This document shows positions 15,929-24,875 of a stretch of DNA of 64,000 nt, one piece after another (position 1 is the first letter of the stretch; each line of letters opens with the position of its first letter). Source of the DNA: Alteriqipengyuania_B sp035481675 (lineage in GTDB: Bacteria; Pseudomonadota; Alphaproteobacteria; Sphingomonadales; Sphingomonadaceae). The stretch is taken from the NCBI RefSeq assembly GCF_035481675.1, contig NZ_JAYJJW010000001.1, positions 1,674,001 through 1,738,000 on the forward strand, in the 5' to 3' direction. The translations under genes and the position numbers were made by a program. The notes under the pieces are model-generated. The model saw only the letters and a program-made list of their open reading frames with translations. It did not search any database and was not told the DNA's origin.

Positions 15929-17094
15929 CCCGCCGCCCCGATCAATTCGCGGCCGATCAGCATGCGGCGGATCTCGTTCGTGCCCGCGCCGATGTCGAGC
16001 AGCTTCGCATCGCGCATGTACCGCTCCACCGGCCAGTCGAGCGTGTAGCCTGCGCCGCCCAGCGCCTGCACGCTTTCGGCGGCCACGCGGAACGCGTTCT
16101 CGCTCGCCAGCAAAATCGCGCCCGCCGCGTCGAAGCGGGTGGTCTTGTTCGCATCGCAGCTCTTGGACACGGCATAGGTGTAGGCGCGGGCAGATTGCAG
16201 GGCGACATACATGTCCGCCACCTTGGCCTGCATCAGCTGGAAACTGCCGAGCGGCTTGCCGAACTGGGTGCGTTCGCGAAGGTAGGGGATGACGGTGTCG
16301 AGGCATGCCTGCATCACGCCCAGTTGCAGGCCTGCAAGCACCACGCGTTCGTAATCCAGCCCGCTCATCAGCACGCCGACGCCGCCGTTTTCGGGGCCCA
16401 TCACATTCTCGTCCGGCACGAAGCAATCGTCGAACACCAGCTCTGCCGTGGGGCTGCCGCGCATGCCGACCTTTTCGATCTTCTGGCCGATCGAGAAGCC
16501 TTCGAAGTCCTTTTCGATCAGGAATGTGGTGATCCCGCGGCTGCCCGCCTCCGGCGCGGTCTTGGCATAGACCACCAGCGTGTCGGCATAGGGCGCGTTG
16601 GTGATCCAGAACTTGGTGCCGTTGAGGACATAGCCGCCTTCGACCTTGTCCGCCTTCGCCTTCATCGACACGACGTCGCTGCCAGCGCTCGCTTCGCTCA
16701 TGGCGAGCGAGCCGACGTGTTCGCCGCTGATGAGTTTCGGCAGGTATTTCGCCTTCTGCTCCTCGTTGCCCCAGCGCGCGATCTGGTTGACGCAGAGGTT
16801 GGAATGCGCGCCATAGGAAAGGCCGACGCTGGCACTCGCCCGGCTGACTTCTTCCACCGCGATGACGTGTTCGAGGTAGCCGAGGCCGAGGCCGCCGTCC
16901 TCCTCGCTCACGGTGATGCCGTGGAGGCCGAGCTCGCCCATCGCCGGCCACAGTTCCGCCTTGGGAAACCAGTCTTCCCGGTCGACCTTTTCCGCCAGCG
17001 GGGCGATCTGTTCGTCGGCGAAGCGGCCCACGCTGTCGCGAATCGTCTCGGCCGCTTCGCCGAGCTGGAAGTCGAAATCGGGGGTTGCGCGCAT
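15925..17094 (-). CDS. ivd: Isovaleryl-CoA dehydrogenase
   Basis: FAD enzyme that oxidises isovaleryl-CoA to 3-methylcrotonyl-CoA, the step before mccB. 389 residues. It has acyl-CoA dehydrogenase signatures AMSEASAGSDV, YVLNGTKFWITN and the C-terminal GAGTNEIRRMLIGRE. The catalytic base is the glutamate in LDYERVVLAG, the position special to isovaleryl-CoA dehydrogenases. The ATG at 17094 is preceded by GGAGA and gives the family start; a longer reading adds 28 residues without support. Confidence 0.94.
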   Translation of the reverse strand: MRATPDFDFQLGEAAETIRDSVGRFADEQIAPLAEKVDREDWFPKAELWPAMGELGLHGITVSEEDGGLGLGYLEHVIAVEEVSRASASVGLSYGAHSNLCVNQIARWGNEEQKAKYLPKLISGEHVGSLAMSEASAGSDVVSMKAKADKVEGGYVLNGTKFWITNAPYADTLVVYAKTAPEAGSRGITTFLIEKDFEGFSIGQKIEKVGMRGSPTAELVFDDCFVPDENVMGPENGGVGVLMSGLDYERVVLAGLQLGVMQACLDTVIPYLRERTQFGKPLGSFQLMQAKVADMYVALQSARAYTYAVSKSCDANKTTRFDAAGAILLASENAFRVAAESVQALGGAGYTLDWPVERYMRDAKLLDIGAGTNEIRRMLIGRELIGAAG

Positions 17095-17187
17095 GGCTCT
17101 TTGTCTCCTCGCCAGCGCGCATAGCAACGCGCGCCCGCAACGCAAACCACGGTAAAGCGAGACTTCTTGCGCAGACACGCAAAGCTT

Positions 17188-17217
17188 TTGGAATTCAGGA
17201 AGAAATTCGCCTATACG
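17188..17217 (+). promoter_or_regulatory. Candidate promoter of the GAF-PAS kinase gene
   Basis: TTGGAA (17188-17193) and TATACG (17212-17217) are spaced 18 bp apart, 15 bp before the chosen start codon. The match is partial. Confidence 0.3.
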
Positions 17218-17232
17218 GCTGCGCCGAAGGAC

Positions 17233-18741
17233 ATGAAGAAGCCTGATTTCATACCCTGGCCCATCGGTGCCGCACCGGACGCTGCCATGTGCGGCGAGGA
17301 TAGCCGTGCCCAGGTGCTAGCCCAGTACGGCCTCGACCAGCTGCAGGACGATGGCGAGCTGGAGCGGGTCGCCCGCTTCGCCGCCAAGTTGTGCGATGCG
17401 CCCATCGCGCTGGTCACCGTGGTGGAAAAGGAACGCCAGCGCTTCCTCGCGACCGAGGGCATCGACGAGCGCGAGACCCCGCGGCCGACCAGCTTTTGCG
17501 CGCATGCCATGCTCGGCGCCGAACCGCTCGAAATCCCCGACGCGGCGGAGGATGAGCGCTTCAGCGACAATCCGCTCGTCACCGGCCAGCCAGGCATCCG
17601 CTTCTACGCCGGCCATCCGCTGGTTTCGACCGAGGGCGCACCCATCGGAGCGCTGTGCATCATCGACACGAAACCCCGCCCCGGCGGGCTGACGGATTTC
17701 CAGCGCGAAGGGCTGGCGGTGCTGGGCGGTTCGGTCATGCGCCGCCTGCTCGCCAACCGGCTGGAGCGATTGTCGCAGGCATCCTACCAACGCCGTGAAA
17801 AGCGGCTGCGGCAAATCCTCGATTCGGTGCCCGGTATCGCCTGGTCGGCCGATGCCGACCTCGATTTCGATTACTTCAACGCGCGCTACAGCGAATTCGT
17901 GGGGCGGGAGAGCCCGCGCGGTATCGACGACTGGGCGGAGGTCATCCACAAGGATGACTGGCCGGCCGCGCGCCAGAATTTCCTCGATGCGATCGAACGC
18001 GGGGAACAGAACGACGACCAGTTCCGCCTGCGGATGGCCGACGGCAGCTGGCGCTGGATGGTTTCCCGCGCGGTTCCGCTGCCGATCGAGGATGGCAGCG
18101 TCCGCTGGGTCGGCACGATTTTCGACATCGACGATGCGCACAAGGTGCACGAAGCGCGCGAGTTGCTGGCGAACGAGCTTTCGCACCGCATCAAGAACAT
18201 CTTCGCCGTCATCTCCGGCCTGATCGCCCTGTCGGCGCGCAAGCTGCCGGACCATTCGGAATTCGCCAGCGAACTGACGGGCAAGATCCGCGCGCTGGGC
18301 AAGGCGCACGACATCGTGCGGCCCGAAGGCATCGTGAACGGGGCCAGCCTGAAGAGCCTGCTGGAAGGCATCTTCGCCCCCTACACCGACGACGGGCAGC
18401 CGCGGGTGGTCATATCGGGCGACGATGTGCCCGTGGGTTCGCGCGCGGCGACGCCGCTGGCGCTGGTCTTTCACGAACTGGCGACGAACAGCGCGAAATA
18501 CGGTGTCCTGTCGCGCCAGCAAGGAGACGTGTCGCTCTCCATCGCCGAGCAGGACGGGGCGCTGCTCCTCCGCTGGCGGGAAAGCGATGTGCCCCAGCCG
18601 GAGGACGCGGAAGCCGGCTTCGGGTCGCGCCTGCTGACCATGAGCGTGGAAGGGCAATTGCGCGGGTTGATCGAACGGCGCTGGGCCGATGGCGGCATGA
18701 CTGTGGAACTGACGGTTCCGGTGGACGCCATCACGGGCTAG
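17233..18741 (+). CDS. GAF-PAS-HWE/HisKA_2 sensor histidine kinase
   Basis: A soluble 502-residue kinase. A GAF domain (about residues 35-175, with ETPRPTSFCAHAM) is followed by a PAS domain with a PAC end (about residues 190-310). The HWE/HisKA_2 histidine box is ELSHRIKNIFAVISGL, and the ATPase has the family's HELATNSAKYGVL N-box. HWE kinases in alphaproteobacteria often feed the general stress response regulator PhyR or single-domain regulators; no partner is adjacent. The ATG at 17233 gives MKKPDFIPW with GAAGG just upstream; a TTG at 17167 is also possible. Confidence 0.88.
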   Translation: MKKPDFIPWPIGAAPDAAMCGEDSRAQVLAQYGLDQLQDDGELERVARFAAKLCDAPIALVTVVEKERQRFLATEGIDERETPRPTSFCAHAMLGAEPLEIPDAAEDERFSDNPLVTGQPGIRFYAGHPLVSTEGAPIGALCIIDTKPRPGGLTDFQREGLAVLGGSVMRRLLANRLERLSQASYQRREKRLRQILDSVPGIAWSADADLDFDYFNARYSEFVGRESPRGIDDWAEVIHKDDWPAARQNFLDAIERGEQNDDQFRLRMADGSWRWMVSRAVPLPIEDGSVRWVGTIFDIDDAHKVHEARELLANELSHRIKNIFAVISGLIALSARKLPDHSEFASELTGKIRALGKAHDIVRPEGIVNGASLKSLLEGIFAPYTDDGQPRVVISGDDVPVGSRAATPLALVFHELATNSAKYGVLSRQQGDVSLSIAEQDGALLLRWRESDVPQPEDAEAGFGSRLLTMSVEGQLRGLIERRWADGGMTVELTVPVDAITG

Positions 18742-18750
18742 CATGGCCCC

Positions 18751-19512
18751 ATGGCGGGCCGGGCAATCCTGAAATTCGACTCAGTTTCGAAGTCGTATGG
18801 CGACATCGCGGCGCTCGGCGGCATCGACCTGTCGGTCGAGCGCGGCAGTTTCACCGCGCTGGTGGGCGCGTCGGGTTCGGGCAAGTCGACCTTGCTGAAG
18901 ACCGTCAACCGGCTGGTCGAACCGACTGCCGGGACAGTGCGTTTCGCCGGTGAGGATGTCGCCGCGGTCCCCCTGGCCGCGCTGCGCCGCCGGATCGGCT
19001 ACGTGTTCCAGAAGATCGGCCTGTTCCCGCACATGAGCGTGGCGGAGAACATCGGCATCGGTCCCCGGCTGGCGGGCGAACCTGCCGATGCGGGCCGCAT
19101 CGCCGAACTGCTGGAGCTGGTCGACCTCGACTCCGCGATGGCGGATCGCCTGCCGTCCGAATTGTCCGGCGGGCAGCAGCAGCGCGTCGGCGTGGCACGC
19201 GCGCTGGCGGGCGGGCCGGAGCTGCTGCTGATGGACGAACCCTTCGGCGCGCTCGATCCCGTCACGCGCGACGCGCTGGGAGACCGGGTGCGCGCCCTGC
19301 ACGAACGGCTGGGCCTCACCACCGTGATGGTCACTCACGACATGGCCGAAGCGCTGCTGCTGGCGGACCGCGTGCTGGTGATGGACGCTGGGGAAATCGT
19401 GGCCGACGAAACGCCGCGGTCGCTGCTGGCAGGGGGCGGCGGAGCAGTGGCGCAAGGCCTGGTCGCAGTGCCGCGACACCAGGCAGAGCGGCTGGCGGAG
19501 CTGGAGCGGTGA
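18751..19512 (+). CDS. ABC importer ATPase, OpuC/EgtU-type
   Basis: A 253-residue ATPase of the osmoprotectant/quaternary-amine uptake family. Walker A GASGSGKST, Q-loop in YVFQKIGLFPHMS, signature LSGGQQQRV, Walker B LLLMDEPFGALD and the H-loop in VTHDMAEAL are all intact. It lacks the C-terminal CBS pair of OpuCA. Its stop overlaps the start of the fused permease gene by 4 nt, so the two form one transporter. Confidence 0.9.
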   Translation: MAGRAILKFDSVSKSYGDIAALGGIDLSVERGSFTALVGASGSGKSTLLKTVNRLVEPTAGTVRFAGEDVAAVPLAALRRRIGYVFQKIGLFPHMSVAENIGIGPRLAGEPADAGRIAELLELVDLDSAMADRLPSELSGGQQQRVGVARALAGGPELLLMDEPFGALDPVTRDALGDRVRALHERLGLTTVMVTHDMAEALLLADRVLVMDAGEIVADETPRSLLAGGGGAVAQGLVAVPRHQAERLAELER

Positions 19513-21110
19513 GCGGCCTCGGCCCCGCCCTTTTCGGGCTCGGCGACAAGCTGGCTGCCCATGTCGTGCTGTCGGCGGCTGCCATCGCGCTCGGCATCGC
19601 GGTGGCCCTGCCGCTGGCGGTATGGGCCAGCCGTTCGGAAACGGTCAGCCGCCTTGCGCTGGGTTTCGCCAGCCTCGTCCAGACAATACCCGCGCTGGCC
19701 CTGCTGGCGCTGTTCTTTCCGATCCTGCTGTCGCTGCGCGCCGTGTTCGGCGAAGGGCTGCCGACCTTGGGCTTCCTGCCCGCGCTGCTCGCCCTTTCGC
19801 TCTATGCGTTGCTGCCGATCCTGCGCAACGCGGTGACAGCGCAGGCCAATCTCGACCCCGGCGTGCTGCAGGCGGCGGACGGCGTCGGAATGACCCGCTG
19901 GCAGCGGCTGCGGCTGGTCGAAGCGCCGCTCGCCGCGCCGTTCGTAATGGCAGGCATCCGCACGGCGGCGGTGTGGACCATCGGCGCGGCGACGCTGGCC
20001 ACCACCATCGGGCAGCCGAGCTTGGGCGACCCCATCTTCGCCGGGTTGCAGACGCAGAACTGGGTGCTGGTGCTGGCGGGCTGCATCGCCAGCGCGGCGC
20101 TGGCGCTGGTGGCCGACGCGCTGCTCGGCCTCGTCGAGCGGGGCTTCGCTGCCCGCAACCGCACGCTGTGGCTGGGCGGGATGATCGCCGTGCTGCTGGG
20201 CGTTGCCGCCGCCTTCGCCAGCCAGGTCGACTGGGCGGGCGAGGACGAGGACACGATCGTGATCGGCGCCAAGCAGTTCAGCGAGCAATATATCCTCGCC
20301 CGGCTGATCGGCGCGCAGCTGGAAGAGGCGGGATACGCCGTGGAATACCGCGACGGGCTCGGTTCCGCTGTGGTCCACAACGCGCTCACCAGCGGGCAGA
20401 TCGACATCGCCATCGATTACACCGGCACGCTGTGGACCAACCAGCTGGGGCGCGAGGACAATCCGGGCCGCGATGCGATGTACGAGGCGATCACCGAGTG
20501 GGAGCGCGAGACGAGCGGCACGCTGGTACTGGGCCGGCTGGGGTTCGAAAACGCCTATGCGTTCGCGATGCGCGCCGACCGTGCGGCGGCGCTGGACATC
20601 GCCACGCTGGACGATCTCGCCCGGGCATCGCCGCAGCTTGTCGTCGGCGGCGATCCCGAATTCTTCGAGCGGCCCGAATGGATCGCGGTGCGCGATGCCT
20701 ATGGCTTCGATTTCGCCGGGCTGCGCAATTTCTCGCCCACCTTCATGTACAACGCGCTGCGCTCGGGAGAGGCGGACGCGATCAGCGCATACACATCCGA
20801 CGGGCGGATCGCGGCGGACCGGCTGGTCGTGTTGGAGGACCCGCGCGAGGCGCTGCCCAATTACGATGCGCTGCTGATGGTCGCCCCAACCCGTGCACAG
20901 GATGCGCGCCTGCTCAACGCATTGCGCCCGCTCATCGGCGCAATCGACGTCGAAGCGATGCGCGAGGCCAATTTCGCGGTCGACCGGGAGGAGGACAAGC
21001 GCACCCCGGCCGAAGCGGCGGCGATGCTGGCGCAGCAGATCGGGCTCCAGGACCCGCCTAGAACCCGGCACCGTCCGGCCAGGCCGGATCGGTCAGCGCC
21101 ATCACCTTGA
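19509..21110 (+). CDS. Fused ABC permease and substrate-binding protein
   Basis: A 533-residue protein. Residues about 1-230 are a membrane permease domain with the coupling motif near GVLQAADGVGMTRWQRL. Residues about 243-510 are an OpuAC-type binding domain beginning IVIGAKQFSEQYILA. That layout matches OpuC-like systems for betaine, choline or carnitine and also EgtU, the ergothioneine importer; substrate is undecided. The last 15 or so residues are basic, lie outside the fold and run 53 bp into the convergent methyltransferase gene. Start chosen as the GTG in the 4-nt overlap with the ATPase gene. Confidence 0.88.
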   Translation: MSGLGPALFGLGDKLAAHVVLSAAAIALGIAVALPLAVWASRSETVSRLALGFASLVQTIPALALLALFFPILLSLRAVFGEGLPTLGFLPALLALSLYALLPILRNAVTAQANLDPGVLQAADGVGMTRWQRLRLVEAPLAAPFVMAGIRTAAVWTIGAATLATTIGQPSLGDPIFAGLQTQNWVLVLAGCIASAALALVADALLGLVERGFAARNRTLWLGGMIAVLLGVAAAFASQVDWAGEDEDTIVIGAKQFSEQYILARLIGAQLEEAGYAVEYRDGLGSAVVHNALTSGQIDIAIDYTGTLWTNQLGREDNPGRDAMYEAITEWERETSGTLVLGRLGFENAYAFAMRADRAAALDIATLDDLARASPQLVVGGDPEFFERPEWIAVRDAYGFDFAGLRNFSPTFMYNALRSGEADAISAYTSDGRIAADRLVVLEDPREALPNYDALLMVAPTRAQDARLLNALRPLIGAIDVEAMREANFAVDREEDKRTPAEAAAMLAQQIGLQDPPRTRHRPARPDRSAPSP

Positions 21111-22113
21111 ACAGGTCGCCCATCTGGTCGGGCCCGACCAGCCGCTCCTTCGCCGCTTGCAGCGCCTCGGCATGTTGCGGCGCATAGTCGCCGAGCGCCT
21201 TGGCCCGCGCGTCTATCCCGAGCGCAGAAAGGAAGCGGCCCTGCGTCGTCGTGCCAAGCCACTTCGCATCGCGGCTTTGGGCGATCTGGGCGAGCTGGTG
21301 GAAATCGACATGTGCGGTCAGGTCCGCCTCCCCCGGCATGGCGAAGGGATCGACCTTTTCGTGCGCGCGGATCGCCTGCAGGGTGGAGCCGGTGCGTGGC
21401 TCGCTGTGGCCGTAATCGATGAACAGCGCCGCGCCGCCCTGCTCGGTCAGGCGGCCGGCGGTTTCGAATACCGTCGCCGCCGCACCGGGGCTGGTTTCCA
21501 GCACCGTGCCTTCCTCCGCCTGCCGCCGCGCTTCGGGCACCGCGCCTTCCATCGGCTGCTCGCCCGCGACGAGGGAGAAGGTTTCGCCGTCGCTCGCCAC
21601 CATGACCTCGCGCCAGCCGTGTGCGGTTTTCACCAGCTGGCGGACGGGCAGCGCATCGAGGAATTCGTTGGCGACCAGCAGGAGCGGCCCGTCGAACGGC
21701 ACGCTCGACAGGTCGTTGTGCCAGCGCGCCCGCGGCACATTGGCCTGCTGGATGTCCCGCAATTCCTGCGACCCTTCGACGAGGTGGACGGCAGGCTCCA
21801 GCCCGTAGCGCGCCATGGCTTTCAGCGCATCTTTCGCCAGCGTGCCGCGTCCGGGGCCAAGTTCCACATAGTGGACCGGCTCGGTCCGCCCGGCGCGGAT
21901 CCAGATGTCGGCCAGCCACAGGCCGATGAGTTCGCCGAACATCTGGCTGATTTCGGGCGCGGTGATGAAATCGCCCGCGCTGCCGAAGGGATCGCGGCTG
22001 TCGTAATAGCGGGCGTTCGATTCGCCCATGAAATGCGCGATCGAGATCGGGCCGCTGTGGGCGATGATGCGGTGGAACCGCTCCGCCGTGGTCAGCCCGT
22101 CGTCGAACGACAC
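21058..22113 (-). CDS. MidA/NDUFAF7-family SAM-dependent methyltransferase
   Basis: A 351-residue class I methyltransferase. It shows the family core DYSRDPFGSAGDFITAPEIS-like segment (here YYDSRDPFGSAGDFITAPE), the SAM motif ELGPGRGTLAKD and ANEFLDALPV. The mitochondrial relative NDUFAF7 dimethylates an arginine in a complex I subunit; bacterial members are presumed to act on the matching NuoD/Nuo49 protein. The GTG at 22113 sits 4 bp after the lgt stop with TGAGG before it, so it is co-translated with lgt. Confidence 0.88.
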   Translation of the reverse strand: MSFDDGLTTAERFHRIIAHSGPISIAHFMGESNARYYDSRDPFGSAGDFITAPEISQMFGELIGLWLADIWIRAGRTEPVHYVELGPGRGTLAKDALKAMARYGLEPAVHLVEGSQELRDIQQANVPRARWHNDLSSVPFDGPLLLVANEFLDALPVRQLVKTAHGWREVMVASDGETFSLVAGEQPMEGAVPEARRQAEEGTVLETSPGAAATVFETAGRLTEQGGAALFIDYGHSEPRTGSTLQAIRAHEKVDPFAMPGEADLTAHVDFHQLAQIAQSRDAKWLGTTTQGRFLSALGIDARAKALGDYAPQHAEALQAAKERLVGPDQMGDLFKVMALTDPAWPDGAGF

Positions 22114-22117
22114 CGCC

Positions 22118-23038
22118 TCAGGCCTTTTCCGCTTTCGCTTTCATCGCCTCCCCGCTGGCAAGCTCCGGTCTGCGGATGGCGTAGAGCACCAGCGCGAGAC
22201 CGGCGATCATCAGCGGGATGGTGAGCCACTGGCCCATCGACAGGCCGGTGCGCATGGCGAATTCGGTCAATTGTTCGTCCGGCTGGCGGAAGAATTCGAC
22301 CGTGAAGCGCCCTGCCGCGATGCCGAGGGTGAACAGGCCGACGAGCAGGCCGGGCTTGAACCGTGCGCGGGTGCGCCAGAACAAATAGATCAGCACGATG
22401 GCGAGGATCAGGCCTTCCAGCAAGGCCTCGTAAAGCTGGCTGGGATGGCGCGGCATCGGGCCCGCGCCGGGGAAAACCATGGCCCACGGCACGTCGGTGG
22501 TGCGGCCCCACAGCTCGCCGTTGATGAAGTTCGCCATCCGGCCGAGGAACATGCCGACCGGCACCGACACGGCGATGTAATCGCACACGCGGATGAAGTT
22601 GAGGCCGGCGCGCCAGCACACCCAGCCGATCGCCAGCAGAACGCCCATCAGCCCGCCGTGGAAGCTCATCCCCCCATCCCACAATCGCAGCAGGCGATAT
22701 TTGATCAAGCCCTCTTCTTCGAATGTCGTGAACAGGCTCTGGTCGTAGAACATCGCGTAGCCGAGCCGACCGCCGAAGATCACGCCCAGCGTGCAATAGA
22801 AGAACAGGTCGTCGACATGGGTCTGCCCCATCGGCGCGCCAGGCGCCTTGATCTGCTTCGACACGTGCCAGTAGGCGAACAGAATACCGAGCAGGTAGGC
22901 CAGCGAGTAATAGCGCAGGACGAATGGTCCGAACTGGTATTCGCCAAGCATGAATGACCCGAGATTTATCCCGGGCTTGAGGCCAAGCTCCGACCAATAG
23001 ATCGGTTCGTTGGCTGCGGCGGCCATCAATTCCAGCAC
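22118..23038 (-). CDS. lgt: Prolipoprotein diacylglyceryl transferase
   Basis: Inner-membrane enzyme that adds diacylglycerol to the lipobox cysteine of prolipoproteins. It serves the many lipoproteins in this window. 306 residues, seven membrane helices. Diagnostic motifs are SFHGGLMG and GRMANFINGELWGR. The GTG at 23038 is preferred because GGGAGGA precedes it by 9 nt; the ATG at 23026 (MAAAANEP) is the alternative. Confidence 0.95.
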   Translation of the reverse strand: MLELMAAAANEPIYWSELGLKPGINLGSFMLGEYQFGPFVLRYYSLAYLLGILFAYWHVSKQIKAPGAPMGQTHVDDLFFYCTLGVIFGGRLGYAMFYDQSLFTTFEEEGLIKYRLLRLWDGGMSFHGGLMGVLLAIGWVCWRAGLNFIRVCDYIAVSVPVGMFLGRMANFINGELWGRTTDVPWAMVFPGAGPMPRHPSQLYEALLEGLILAIVLIYLFWRTRARFKPGLLVGLFTLGIAAGRFTVEFFRQPDEQLTEFAMRTGLSMGQWLTIPLMIAGLALVLYAIRRPELASGEAMKAKAEKA

Positions 23039-23173
23039 CAGGGCAATCCTCCCGCGCGCACGGAATGGCCCGCCGCGCCTGTATTTCGCGGCCTTTGCCA
23101 TAGGGAGGGGATTGGTAAAACCCCGCGCGCCGCCCTAGATGGTAAAAAACGAATCAAACTGGAGAGAATGCGG

Positions 23174-24871
<1,698 letters not shown>

Positions 24872-24875
24872 CGGC

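Noticed and set aside
14321..17182. Apparent 953-residue fusion upstream of mccB
   Set aside because: The N-terminal part is an out-of-frame reading of ivd; MccB begins at 15928 with normal length.
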